Source: Streptosporangium carneum
Lineage (GTDB): Bacteria > Actinomycetota > Actinomycetes > Streptosporangiales > Streptosporangiaceae
Direction: 5' to 3'
Length of the DNA: 64,000 bases
Assembly: GCF_027922005.1 (NCBI RefSeq)
Contig: NZ_BSEV01000002.1
Location: 620,001 to 684,000 of the forward strand
Positions 36,727 through 45,158 of this stretch are shown in pieces (within the stretch, counting starts at the first letter, position 1; each line of letters opens with the position of its first letter). The notes beneath the pieces are model-generated. The model did no database searches. It was not told the origin of the DNA and worked only from the letters and a program-made list of their open reading frames with translations. The translations under genes and the position numbers were made by a program.

Positions 36727-37541
36727 CCTCCTCCGACCACCGCCGGGTCTCCTCCTCCGGCACGCCGTCACCGAGTTCCTCCGGCACGCCGTCACCGGAC
36801 TCCCCCGGCACGACACCGTCAGCCGCCCCCGGCACGACGCCGTCAGCCGACCTCGGCACAGCACCGTCGGGCGATCCCGGCACGACGCCGTCGGGCGGCC
36901 GGATCCGCGTCCTGGTCGCCGACGACCAGCCCGTCGTGCTGCGCGGGTTCGCCGCGGTGCTCGACGCGCAGCCCGACCTCACCGTCGTGGGCACCGCCCC
37001 CGACGGCGTGCGGGCCGTGCGGCTGGCCGGGGAGACCCATCCGGACGTCGCACTGCTCGACATCCGGATGCCGGAGATGGACGGGATCGAGGCCGCCCGC
37101 CGGATCCTGGAGACCGAGACCACCAGGATCATCATGATCACCACGTTCGACCTGGACGACTACGTGTACGACGCGCTCACCGCGGGGGCGAGCGGGTTCC
37201 TGCTCAAGGACGTCAGGGCGGACGACCTGGCCGAGGCGGTCAGGACGGTGGCGCGCGGCGACGCGCTGCTGGCCCCGAAGGTCACCAGGCGGCTGATCGC
37301 CGAGTTCTCCCGGCAGCGGCGGCCCGTGACACCCGGCGGCTCGCTGACCCCGCGTGAGGTCGAGGTGCTGCGGCTGATCGCCCAGGGCCTGTCGAACGCC
37401 GAGATCGCGGCCCGTCTCGTGGTCACCGAGCACACCGTCAAGACCCACGTGGCCAGGCTGCTGGCCAAGCTGAACCTGCGCGACCGCACCCAGGCCGTCA
37501 TCCACGCCTACGAGTCGGGCCTGGTGGTCCCGCGCGCGTGA
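36723..37541 (+). CDS. NarL/LuxR-type response regulator with repeat-built N-terminus
   Basis: 272 residues. The first 58 are Ser/Thr/Pro/Gly-rich octapeptide units (type PGTTPSAD) encoded by the 24-bp array 36759-36898. The receiver domain starts at about residue 61 (RVLVADDQPVVLRGF) with phospho-acceptor Asp113 (ALLDIRMPEMDG). A LuxR-type HTH is at about 205-265 (LTPREVEVLRLIAQGLSNAEIA, VTEHTVKTHVARLLAKL). Coupled to the kinase by ATGA. A canonical start next to the receiver would be near residue 60, but no good start codon with ribosome-binding site was seen there. Confidence 0.9.
   Translation: MTSSDHRRVSSSGTPSPSSSGTPSPDSPGTTPSAAPGTTPSADLGTAPSGDPGTTPSGGRIRVLVADDQPVVLRGFAAVLDAQPDLTVVGTAPDGVRAVRLAGETHPDVALLDIRMPEMDGIEAARRILETETTRIIMITTFDLDDYVYDALTAGASGFLLKDVRADDLAEAVRTVARGDALLAPKVTRRLIAEFSRQRRPVTPGGSLTPREVEVLRLIAQGLSNAEIAARLVVTEHTVKTHVARLLAKLNLRDRTQAVIHAYESGLVVPRA
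36759..36898. repeat. Six 24-bp repeats in frame at the start of the response regulator gene
   Basis: Units at 36759, 36783, 36807, 36831, 36855 and 36879 (the last partial, 20 bases) share GGCACG(A/C)C(G/A)CCGTC. The unit is eight codons, so the array makes an octapeptide ladder with no effect on frame. Confidence 0.93.
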
Positions 37542-37549
37542 GCCCCCTC

Positions 37550-37605
37550 TCCCAGAGACTCCCCGTCAGGAGAAAACTCCCAGAGACTCCCCGTCAGGAG
37601 AAAAG
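37550..37605. repeat. Two nearly identical 28-bp direct repeats
   Basis: Units 37550-37577 and 37578-37605 share TCCCAGAGACTCCCCGTCAG and differ at the last base. They lie 9 bases after the response regulator stop. Confidence 0.95.
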
Positions 37606-37744
37606 GAGTGGAAGAACCCGTCCCACGCGGCGAGACTCCTGGAGATGATCGGGGATCGAGATGGCTGGGCCGACCCCACGACTGAAGCCGAGGGTCCGCG
37701 CCCGAGTTTCTCGATCGACTCACACGGGTCGTTCACGGGGGGGC

Positions 37745-37862
37745 CGTCTTTGACATCCTCCCTGCCCGAAAGGACCGGGACTCCCGGCCGAAGCCGGGTG
37801 GTTCGCGGTTCACAGCCCCGCCCAGCGGCTGGAGGACTCCGCCCTGCAGGACGGGGCATCCA
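37745..37862 (-). mobile_element. Orphan IS200/IS605-like right end, possible omega-RNA-like remnant
   Basis: TTTGACATCCTCCC (from 37749) followed by a hairpin-prone stretch, including CCCGGC-CGAA-GCCGGG at 37783-37798, GGTTCGCGGTTCACAGCCCC, and a near-palindrome CCGCCCTGCAGGACGG, recalls the right end of actinobacterial IS605 elements, where the tnpB 3' end and guide RNA lie. No tnpA or tnpB is seen; the TSUP gene begins 13 bases beyond. The likeness is from memory of the family, so a comparison is needed. A structured 5' leader for the TSUP gene is the alternative. Confidence 0.45.
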
Positions 37863-37874
37863 TGCTGGAGGAAC

Positions 37875-38609
37875 ATGGTGACAGGCGGTTGGGGCGCCGA
37901 CCTTCTGCTGGGCGGCATCGTCCTGGCGGGCGCGTCCGTGCAGCGGATGGCGGGCGTCGGATTCGCGCTCGTGGCGGTGCCCGCCCTGGTGGCGTTTCTC
38001 GGCCCGATTCAGGGGGTGGCTCTTTCGAACTGCGCGGCCGCCGCCATCAGCGCGATCGGACTCGCCACCGAATGGCGCGGGGTTCGTCTGGCCGCGATGG
38101 TGCCGCTGGTCCTCGCCGCCGCCTGCACCGTGCCGGTGGGAGCTCTGGTGGCCGGCTCCCTGCCCGCCCCCGTGCTGCTGGTCGGCATGGGGATCGTGGT
38201 GAGCGCGGCCGTGCTGCTGGTGATGCGTGGAGCCAGGGTGTCCGCCCTGCGTGGCATGGCAGGCGCGCTGACCGCCGGCGCCGCGAGCGGTTTCATGAAC
38301 TCCTCGGCGGGAGTGGGCGGCCCCGCGGTGTCGTTGTACGCGGTGAACGCGGGCTGGACGGTGCGGGAGTTCGTGCCGAACGCGCAGTTCTACGGTGTCC
38401 TGGTCAACGGGTTCTCCCTCACCGCCAAGGGGCTGCCCCAGCTTTCGACCACCGCCTGGCTGCTGGCCGGCGTCGGGATCGCGGCGGGAGCCGTCATCGG
38501 CGAGATGGCGGCGGAGCGGGTGCCGGAGCGGCTCGCCCGGCGGACGGTGCTTCTGCTCGCGCTGACCGGGGGGCTCGTCACGGTGGGCAAGGGGCTGTCG
38601 GAACTGTGA
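37875..38609 (+). CDS. TSUP (TauE/SafE) family permease
   Basis: 244 residues, about eight membrane helices with the family's typical glycine-rich N-terminal repeat (GVGFALVAVPALVAFLGPIQGV) and second-half counterpart (AGAASGFMNSSAGVGGPAVSLY). Members move sulfite, sulfonates or other small anions across the membrane. The ATG at 37875 follows GGAGG; a GTG at 37878 is alternative. It is followed by a clear terminator. The 5' leader is unusual because it contains the proposed IS-like hairpins. Confidence 0.88.
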   Translation: MVTGGWGADLLLGGIVLAGASVQRMAGVGFALVAVPALVAFLGPIQGVALSNCAAAAISAIGLATEWRGVRLAAMVPLVLAAACTVPVGALVAGSLPAPVLLVGMGIVVSAAVLLVMRGARVSALRGMAGALTAGAASGFMNSSAGVGGPAVSLYAVNAGWTVREFVPNAQFYGVLVNGFSLTAKGLPQLSTTAWLLAGVGIAAGAVIGEMAAERVPERLARRTVLLLALTGGLVTVGKGLSEL

Positions 38610-38626
38610 GCCGCGGACCATGCGAA

Positions 38627-38656
38627 ACGCTCGGCGGGGAAAGCACCGCCGAGCGT
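38627..38656 (+). terminator. Terminator after the TSUP gene
   Basis: ACGCTCGGCGG and CCGCCGAGCGT form a perfect 11-bp stem with an eight-base loop, followed by a pyrimidine-rich CTCTTCGCTTCCTT. Confidence 0.88.
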
Positions 38657-38774
38657 CTCTTCGCTTCCTTCAGGACGCGGTCAGTCACCGGGGCACGGCC
38701 AGGACGCGGTCGATCACCGTGTCATGGCGCGCCCCCTCCGGGCGCCACGGGACGGGGCCGTCAGGTCCTCCACG

Positions 38775-38835
38775 CCATGCGCGGCCCCTGTAGCGGCCCC
38801 TGTCAGCGGCCCCTGTCAGGGGCGGCCCTGTCAGG
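38775..38835. repeat. Short GCGGCCCCTGTCA-type tandem repeats
   Basis: Three to four units of GCGGCCCCTGT(CA) run into the 3' end of the cation-efflux gene. Another pair, GGACGCGGTC, lies just upstream near 38673 and 38702. Confidence 0.75.
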
Positions 38836-39790
38836 CGCGGCCGTTGGCCGAATGCGGGTCGGAGGCGACTCCGCCGACCCTGGCCCTGTCCAGGTCAGGC
38901 TCCAGGTAGATGACCCGGGCCATCGGCACCGCCGAGCGGATGCGCTGCTCCGCCTCGTCGATGCCCCTGGCGACCTCGGCCGCCGTGTCGTCGTGGTTGA
39001 CCGCGATCTTCGCGGCGACCAGGATCTCCTCGGGGCCCAGGTGGAGCGTGCGCATGTGGATGACCCTGGCGACCTCGGGGGCGCTCTCCAGCGCGTCGAT
39101 GATCTGCGTCTCGACCTCGGGGCCCGCGCTCTCACCGATCAGCAGCGACTTGGTCTCGATGGCGAGGATGATCGCGATGACGGCGAGGAGAACGCCGATC
39201 GCCATCGTGCCGACGCCGTCCCAGACGCCGTTGCCGGTGACCACGGCGAGCGTCACGCCGATCAGCGCGAGGACCAGTCCGACGAGGGCGCCCAGGTCCT
39301 CCAGCACGATGACCGGCAGCTCCGGCGACTTGGACCTGCGGATGAACTGCATCCAGGACTGGTTGCCGCGGAGCGGGTTGGACTCCTTGATCGCGGTGCG
39401 GAAGGAGAACGACTCCGCGATGATGGCGAAGATCAGGACTCCGAAGGCCACGATCGGCGTCTCCACCGGATGCGGGTCGCTGATCTTGTGCCAGCCCTCG
39501 TAGAGGGAGAAGAGCGCACCGATCGTGAACAGCACGACCGCGACCACGAAGGCGTAGAAGTATCGCTCCCTGCCGTAGCCGAACGGATGCTCCGGGGTGC
39601 GCTTGCGCTCGGCCCGCTTGCCTCCGACCAGCAGCAACACCTGGTTGCCCGAGTCGGCGAGTGAGTGGATCGACTCGGCAAGCATGGATGACGAGGTCGT
39701 GATCAGGAAGGCGACGAACTTGGCCGCCGCGATCGCAACGTTCGCGGCCAACGCCGCAATGATCGCCTTTGTACCGCCGCCCGCGCTCAC
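38831..39790 (-). CDS. Cation diffusion facilitator family transporter
   Basis: About 319 residues. Six membrane helices with CDF signature LAESIHSLADSGNQVLLL on helix 2 (metal-site residues in the HSLADS-type motif) and FGYGRERYFYAFVVAVVLF. The cytosolic C-terminal domain has RTLHLGPEEILVAAKIAV. GTG 39790 is preferred because GGAGG is six bases upstream. It is the last gene of the manB-Trm112-SIS operon direction, 42 bases after the SIS stop. Exports a divalent cation such as zinc or manganese; the specific ion cannot be told. Confidence 0.9.
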   Translation of the reverse strand: MSAGGGTKAIIAALAANVAIAAAKFVAFLITTSSSMLAESIHSLADSGNQVLLLVGGKRAERKRTPEHPFGYGRERYFYAFVVAVVLFTIGALFSLYEGWHKISDPHPVETPIVAFGVLIFAIIAESFSFRTAIKESNPLRGNQSWMQFIRRSKSPELPVIVLEDLGALVGLVLALIGVTLAVVTGNGVWDGVGTMAIGVLLAVIAIILAIETKSLLIGESAGPEVETQIIDALESAPEVARVIHMRTLHLGPEEILVAAKIAVNHDDTAAEVARGIDEAEQRIRSAVPMARVIYLEPDLDRARVGGVASDPHSANGRA

Positions 39791-39832
39791 GACAGCCTCC
39801 ACTCATTTATTCCGAAAAAGACGAGAAGGATC

Positions 39833-40939
39833 CTATTGGGAAATTCTCGCCTTGAGCTCCGTGATGGCCGACACAGGGGTCGGGTCGATCCCGTACCCCA
39901 GAGCGAGGTATGTACTCGCGTAGTCTCCCAGCGCGATCAGGGTCGCGAGCCGCTCCAGCGGATGCAGGCCCTCCGCGACGATCTGGGTGACCGGCACGCC
40001 CCTGTCCTCCGCCATCCGCACCGACGCCTCGCGACGCCGCGCCACCTGCGGATGCTCCTCCACGTCTCGCAGCACGAACAGCCTCAGAGAGCGTCCCGCC
40101 TCGTCGGCGAAGATGTCGCGCCGGGCCAGCGGGCCGTCGAAGGCGACCACCTGGTTGTGGTTGACCTCGGGGATCTCTCCCCAGACCGCGGGGTACTTGC
40201 CGTTCTCGTTGAGCTGGGAGGCCCACCGGTAGGCCGCGACGGCGGCCAGCGGGGAGGACCCCCAGACCATCGGCACCGTCTCGGCCAGCTCCATGGCCAG
40301 CGACTTGCCGGGGTTGATGAAGGACTCGCTCGTCGGGCGGCACCGGTGGGCGACGTCCTCCAGGCGCGTGGCCACGGCCTCGAAGACCTCGTCGTCCAAC
40401 TGGAGCAGGCCCAGCTCCGCCGCGACGACCACCAGCGGGATCGACAGCGCCCAGACGGCGGCACGCGGCTGCCCGCCGGTGGTGGCGGGCACGAACGGCG
40501 CGCCCGCCTGCCGGGCGACCGCGTGCAGCGGCGAGTCCACGGCGGCCAGCACGAGCAGGCGGCAGCCGCGGCGAACGGCCTCCATCGCCACCGCGATCGT
40601 CTCCTCGGTCTTCCCCGAGCACGACACCGCGATCACCAGGTCGGTCGCGCCGACCCAGCCGGGCAGCTGGTAGGACCGCACGGTCACGATCGGCAGCGGG
40701 GCGCCGTGACCGCACACCACGTCGAGAATGTCACCGGCGATGCCGGAACCGCCCATGCCCGCGACCACGATGGCGCGGGGCCTGCCGCCCCGGGTCACCG
40801 CGGTGAGATCCGCCTCCCGCGCGGCCCTGTGGGAGGTGCGGATCTGCGCCGCCGAGGCGGCCACCGCGCGCAGCATGCCCGAGGGGTCGCCGTCGACCAG
40901 CAGTGCTTGATCGTCGAGCCGATCCGGCTCCCAGCTCAC
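39833..40939 (-). CDS. SIS-domain phosphoglucose/phosphomannose isomerase-type protein
   Basis: About 368 residues. An N-terminal SIS domain (GMGGSGIAGDILDVV at about 60; AVSCSGKTEETIAV) and a C-terminal PMI/PGI-type domain with GKYPAVWGEIPEVNHNQVVAF. It probably interconverts mannose-6-phosphate and fructose-6-phosphate (and glucose-6-phosphate) for GDP-mannose supply. The GTG at 40939 overlaps the Trm112 stop (GTGA). The M. tuberculosis counterpart is Rv3256c. Substrate preference cannot be read directly from the sequence. Confidence 0.87.
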   Translation of the reverse strand: MSWEPDRLDDQALLVDGDPSGMLRAVAASAAQIRTSHRAAREADLTAVTRGGRPRAIVVAGMGGSGIAGDILDVVCGHGAPLPIVTVRSYQLPGWVGATDLVIAVSCSGKTEETIAVAMEAVRRGCRLLVLAAVDSPLHAVARQAGAPFVPATTGGQPRAAVWALSIPLVVVAAELGLLQLDDEVFEAVATRLEDVAHRCRPTSESFINPGKSLAMELAETVPMVWGSSPLAAVAAYRWASQLNENGKYPAVWGEIPEVNHNQVVAFDGPLARRDIFADEAGRSLRLFVLRDVEEHPQVARRREASVRMAEDRGVPVTQIVAEGLHPLERLATLIALGDYASTYLALGYGIDPTPVSAITELKARISQ

Positions 40940-41109
40940 GACTTCCGAGCCTCGTCGACCAGGAGGACCGGGATGTCGTCGCGCACGGGATAGACCAGCC
41001 CGCAGGAGGCGGAGGTGCACGAAAGCTCGTCCACCTCAGGCTCGGCACGCAGCGGAGACTTGCAGTTGGGGCAGGCCAGGATCTCCAGCAACCATTCGTC
41101 GATCTTCAC
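40936..41109 (-). CDS. Trm112-like zinc-ribbon protein
   Basis: 57 residues. It begins MKIDEWLLEILACPNCKSPL and ends DDIPVLLVDEARKS, with CxxC and a second Cys pair (SCTSASC) as expected for the zinc site. Trm112-type proteins are small activators of methyltransferases; in actinobacteria they lie between the phosphomannomutase and SIS genes. GTG 41109 begins 4 bases after the phosphomannomutase stop and the TGA overlaps the SIS start, so it is fully embedded in the operon. Confidence 0.88.
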   Translation of the reverse strand: MKIDEWLLEILACPNCKSPLRAEPEVDELSCTSASCGLVYPVRDDIPVLLVDEARKS

Positions 41110-41113
41110 TCGC

Positions 41114-42466
41114 TCAGCTCCTCACGACGGCGAGGACTTCGTCCCTGATCGCCGCCATCTGAATCTCGTCGGCCGCCTCGGCGTTCAGCCTGAGCAGCGG
41201 CTCGGTGTTGGACGGACGAAGATTGAACCACCAACCGGGGCCCGAGACGGTCATGCCGTCCAGCTCGTCGAACGTGACGCCGTCCCGGCCCTCGAACCTC
41301 TCCCTGACCCGCGCCGTCGCGGCCCGCTGGTCGGCGACCGTGCTGTTGATCTCTCCCGAGGCCGCGTAACGGGCGTAGCCGGCGAGGATCTCCGACAGCG
41401 GCCTGTCCTGCTCGCCCAGCGCGGCCAGCACGTGCAGCGCGGCCAGCATGCCGGTGTCGGCGAACCAGAAGTCCTTGAAGTAGTAGTGGGCGGAGTGCTC
41501 CCCGCCGAAGACCGCGCCGGTCCTGGCCATCTCGGCCTTGATGAACGAGTGGCCGACACGGGTCCTGACCGGCACCCCTCCGTGCTCGGCGACGATCTCG
41601 GGGACGCCCCGCGAGGTGATCAGGTTGTGGATGATCGTCGCGCCGGGCTGCTTGGCCAGCTCACGAGCCGCGACCAGCGCGGTGATCGTGGACGGGGAGA
41701 CCGACTCCCCGCGCTCGTCGACGACCCAGCAGCGGTCGGCGTCGCCGTCGAAGGCCAGGCCGATGTCCGCGCCGACGTCGAGCACGGCCTTCTGCAGGTC
41801 GCGGAGGTTCTCCGGCTCGATCGGGTTGGCCTCGTGGTTGGGGAACGTGCCGTCCAGCTCGAAGTAGAGCGCGGTCAGCTCCAGGGGAAGCCCCTCGAAG
41901 ACCACGGGCACCGTGTGCCCCGCCATCCCGTTGCCCGCGTCGACCACGACCCGCAGCGGCCGGACGGCGGACAGGTCGACGAGCGTGCGCAGATGGTCGG
42001 CGTAGCCGCGCAGCAGATCCCGCTCGGAGACGACGCCGCCGCCCTCGCCGCCGACCCCCGAGGCCAGGAGCTCGGCCGCCCTGTCGCGGATCTCGACGAG
42101 CCCGGTCTCCGCGCCGATCGGCACGGCTCCCGCCCTGCACATCTTCATGCCGTTGTAGCGGGCCGGGTTGTGGCTGGCGGTGAACATCACCCCGGGCACG
42201 GAGAGGCTGCCGCTGGCGTAGTAGAGCATGTCGGTCGACCCGAGACCCGTGTCGACCACGTCGGCCCCGCGCGAGGTGACCCCGCGGGCGAAGGCCGCGG
42301 CCAGCGGCCCCGAGGAGGCGCGCATGTCGTGCGCGACCGCCACGGTCGCGGCGCCGGTGACCTCCACGAAGGCCGCGCCGACCGCCTCCGCGGTCTCCTC
42401 GTCTAGCTCGTCCGGCACGACGCCGCGCACGTCGTACGCCTTGAAGATCCTGGCGAGGTCGCCCAC
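41114..42466 (-). CDS. manB: Phosphomannomutase/phosphoglucomutase
   Basis: 450 residues, full alpha-D-phosphohexomutase. The phosphoserine loop is FTASHNP with Ser98; the metal loop is AFDGDADRC; the sugar loop is GGEHSAHYYF; the phosphate loop is RPSNTEPLLR. It converts mannose-6-phosphate to mannose-1-phosphate for GDP-mannose and glycolipid synthesis. GTG 42466 is behind a GGGGCGGAG. Next to the DUF3499 gene upstream and Trm112 and SIS genes downstream; orthologue of M. tuberculosis Rv3257c by position and sequence type. Confidence 0.94.
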   Translation of the reverse strand: MGDLARIFKAYDVRGVVPDELDEETAEAVGAAFVEVTGAATVAVAHDMRASSGPLAAAFARGVTSRGADVVDTGLGSTDMLYYASGSLSVPGVMFTASHNPARYNGMKMCRAGAVPIGAETGLVEIRDRAAELLASGVGGEGGGVVSERDLLRGYADHLRTLVDLSAVRPLRVVVDAGNGMAGHTVPVVFEGLPLELTALYFELDGTFPNHEANPIEPENLRDLQKAVLDVGADIGLAFDGDADRCWVVDERGESVSPSTITALVAARELAKQPGATIIHNLITSRGVPEIVAEHGGVPVRTRVGHSFIKAEMARTGAVFGGEHSAHYYFKDFWFADTGMLAALHVLAALGEQDRPLSEILAGYARYAASGEINSTVADQRAATARVRERFEGRDGVTFDELDGMTVSGPGWWFNLRPSNTEPLLRLNAEAADEIQMAAIRDEVLAVVRS

Positions 42467-42559
42467 TCCAGCTCCGCCCCTTTATCTCGTCTCTGCCGCC
42501 CCCAGCCTAGGCCCTGTCCCCAAGATCTTTCGCCTGCCTAGGAACAGGATCGGACAGGG

Positions 42560-42928
42560 TCAGCGGTCACGCTGGGGCTGCGCGGAGCGGAGCACTCTCA
42601 GATGCCCCCGGCGTCCGACCTCGACTCCCTGCCCGACGGGCTCGGTGCCGTTCGTCGGGGCCGGCCTGGCCGCCTCGCGGACGGCGTTGGCGAGTGCCTC
42701 GAGGTCGTCGGTGCTCGGCGGCGCGCCGTCGGTGGGAAGACGGACGACCTCCCAGCCACGGGGCGCGGTGAGCCGCTCGGCATGCTCGGCGCACAGGTCG
42801 TAACAGTGCGGCTCGGCGTACGTCGCCAAGGGCCCGAGAACGGCGGTCGAATCGGCGTAGACGTACGTGAGCGTGAATACGGCAGGCTGACTGCACGCGG
42901 TGCGGGAACAGCGGCGGACGGGGCTCAC
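42560..42928 (-). CDS. DUF3499 family protein
   Basis: 122 residues. It begins VRRCSRTACSQPAVFTLTYVY and contains PHCYDLCAEHAERLTAPRGWEVVRL, with four cysteines and two histidines likely to bind zinc. The GTG at 42928 is placed by the family's start; the frame is open far upstream, but that part is antisense to intergenic DNA. In M. tuberculosis the homologue is Rv3258c, next to phosphomannomutase. Function unknown. Confidence 0.86.
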   Translation of the reverse strand: MSPVRRCSRTACSQPAVFTLTYVYADSTAVLGPLATYAEPHCYDLCAEHAERLTAPRGWEVVRLPTDGAPPSTDDLEALANAVREAARPAPTNGTEPVGQGVEVGRRGHLRVLRSAQPQRDR

Positions 42929-43096
42929 GGTGGGACCGTATCCGGTAAGCGTCCGAGGCGCCACTATCTGAGCGCTCTTAACGAGCGTGTCGCCACAATT
43001 CGGACACGTGTCCCGGCTTCCACCCCCCTGTACGGCTTGCACACCCTCCCGACAACCCCTTCCCACCACCGCCGCATGCGCGTCTAAGCTTGGCCC

Positions 43097-43552
43097 GTGA
43101 GCTCGGCACCCGGTAGACCTCGTCCTCCCCGCAGGCGCGACCGGCACGGTCGCGGCATGCGGGGTCCGCTGGCCCCCTCTCACGTGCCGATCGCCAAGTC
43201 GCGCAGCGAGCGCTTCGACGATCTCGTCCTGGACGCCGTGGACCGCCTCAAGCCCCGCTGGAGCAACCAGCTGGCGGCCGTCGAGTTCGCGGTCGAGGAG
43301 GTGCCTCCGGTCTCCGAGCTGGGTGACGGTCCGGGGCTGCTGTCCGGCGAGCCGATCCCGTTCGGCAGGGCGGAGCCCGCCGTGGGCAAGCGCCCCGCCG
43401 TCGTGATCATCTACCGCCGCCCCCTCGAGGCCAGGGCCCGCGACCGCGACCAGCTCGGCGCGATGGTGCACGACACCGTGGTCGAGCAGGTCGCCGGACT
43501 GCTGGGGTTGTCCCCTGAGTCGGTCGACCCTGGATACGACGAGGGCGACTAG
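43097..43552 (+). CDS. Metallopeptidase-family protein with degenerate zinc motif (Rv3259-like)
   Basis: 151 residues. The conserved part begins MRGPLAPSHVPIAKSRSERFD at codon 21, close to the start of Rv3259, so the first 20 Arg/Pro-rich residues are uncertain; GTG 43097 is the first start, ATG 43157 the alternative. The body includes PAVVIIYRRPLEARARD and ends GAMVHDTVVEQVAGLLGLSPE, where active zincin relatives have HExxH. Here it is HDTVV, so no zinc peptidase activity is expected. Divergent from DUF3499 gene. Confidence 0.82.
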   Translation: MSSAPGRPRPPRRRDRHGRGMRGPLAPSHVPIAKSRSERFDDLVLDAVDRLKPRWSNQLAAVEFAVEEVPPVSELGDGPGLLSGEPIPFGRAEPAVGKRPAVVIIYRRPLEARARDRDQLGAMVHDTVVEQVAGLLGLSPESVDPGYDEGD

Positions 43553-43742
43553 GACGCGTTTCCCGGGGGTCGGCACTGCCGGGCAGCCACGCCCTGGGAT
43601 TGAGCGGCGACCCGCCCTGAACCGGACCCGCCAGGCCGGAGGCCTGAACCCGCCAGAGCTCAGCCGAGACGGCCGGCCGGACCACCCGGACAACCCGGCG
43701 AACCGGCGTCGCCCCCCAAGCACGCGGCTTCAGGGAACAGCC

Positions 43743-45158
43743 TCAGGGCAGCACGGTCGCCACGGACTCGGTGATCGGCGGGACCAGTGCCCACACGCGG
43801 GCCGCGGCCAGCGGCTGGAGGGTCAGCGCCAGCCCCTTCTTGATCCGCTCGTCCATCACCCGCCCGCCGTACACAGGTCCCGAACCCGACGCGGGCAGCA
43901 CCAGCACTCCGAAGGGGCCGTCCGTCTTGGGCAGGCTGACCTGTTTCGTACGGGCAGCGGGGATGTCCACCTCGAACGGTTCCGGCGCCTGCCCCTCTCG
44001 CGGCAGCACCTGCACGCTCACCCTCCCTGCCGCCTCCGGCGCGCTGAGCACCAGTCGGGAGCTCTTGTCCCCGCCGGTGCGGTTGTCCGCGACCACGCTG
44101 CCCAGGACGATCGGGGCCGCTCCCGCGGTGAAGGCCACGTCGGTCTTCTTCCCGGTTCCGGTGACGACGAGCCCGGCCACGATCGGGGTCTCCGAGGTGA
44201 GCACGATCGCGGAGGCCCGGCTCGCGATGCCGCTGGACAGGTCGAGGGTCGCGACGGACCCGGCGGGCACCTCGAGCAGTTCTTTGCCCTTGAGGGCGTA
44301 GGTCCCGTCCGGGGTGAGCGCCTTGACCTCGACCAGGGCGTCGGTCTCCGCGATCGAGGCGACCAACAGCTGACGTCCGCCGCCGCCTCCGGGGATTCCG
44401 GGGACCACGACGCGGGTCGCGGGGGGCGCGGAGGCGGGCAGCCAGTCGACGCCCCGGCCGCCGTGCATGACCGCCCGAGCCGCCGCGGTGACCCTGCCCG
44501 AGCTGGTGCGCACCTCGACGGCCATGACGAGCGGCGAGGGCGCCACGTCCTTGAGGTCGATCGTCCGGCTCTCACCCGGCCTGAGGATGATCACGTTGCC
44601 GGAGTCGCTGACCACCGGCCCCTCCCCGGCGTAGACCATGATCTCCACGGTGGCCGGGGCGGGGTAGGGGTTGGCGAGGTGGAGGGCGACGTCGGCCGCG
44701 GCGGGCCCGGGGCCGACCAGCCAGGTGCTCGCGGCGGGCTCGACGCACCGCACCCCGGCCAGTCCTCTGTGCGTGCCCGAGGTCTCCCTGCGGGTCTGCG
44801 ACGCCTCAAGGCCCGCCGCCATGCTTCCCGTGGCCGTCACGACGAGCGGCCCCGACTTGGCCGGGATCTTCTCGTGCCAGAGGTTGCCCGGTGTCCGCGG
44901 GGGGTCGAGCCTCCTGTCGCCGACGGTGATCGCCGCCGCGCCGGGTCCCTGTCCTCCCGGCGGGGTGACGACGCCGACGGCGGTGTCGCCCGTGTCGGGG
45001 CAGACGGCCGTCACCGAGGCGACGGGCACCTTCCTCAGGCCCTGCGCGGGCTTGGCGAGGGCCTTCGGCTGGCTCGCGGAGGCGACTCCGTACAGGGCGA
45101 GCAGGGCGACCAGGACCAGGCCGAGAAGGCTGAACCGGTTCTCGATCAGGGATTTCAT
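43743..45158 (-). CDS. DUF5719 family secreted/membrane-anchored protein
   Basis: 471 residues. One N-terminal membrane helix (FSLLGLVLVALLALYGVASA, residues about 9-28), then an extracytoplasmic beta-rich part with several repeated strands (TVEIMVYAGEGPVVSDSG; GRQLLVASIAETDALVEV). The domain matches DUF5719, which follows a large GT2-type gene in many actinobacteria. The ATG overlaps the glycosyltransferase stop (ATGA), so the two are coupled. Function unknown, likely envelope. Confidence 0.83.
   Translation of the reverse strand: MKSLIENRFSLLGLVLVALLALYGVASASQPKALAKPAQGLRKVPVASVTAVCPDTGDTAVGVVTPPGGQGPGAAAITVGDRRLDPPRTPGNLWHEKIPAKSGPLVVTATGSMAAGLEASQTRRETSGTHRGLAGVRCVEPAASTWLVGPGPAAADVALHLANPYPAPATVEIMVYAGEGPVVSDSGNVIILRPGESRTIDLKDVAPSPLVMAVEVRTSSGRVTAAARAVMHGGRGVDWLPASAPPATRVVVPGIPGGGGGRQLLVASIAETDALVEVKALTPDGTYALKGKELLEVPAGSVATLDLSSGIASRASAIVLTSETPIVAGLVVTGTGKKTDVAFTAGAAPIVLGSVVADNRTGGDKSSRLVLSAPEAAGRVSVQVLPREGQAPEPFEVDIPAARTKQVSLPKTDGPFGVLVLPASGSGPVYGGRVMDERIKKGLALTLQPLAAARVWALVPPITESVATVLP

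Noticed and set aside
37545..37745. Complete insertion sequence around 37550-37745
   Set aside because: The duplicated 28-bp units are direct, not inverted, repeats and there is no transposase frame.
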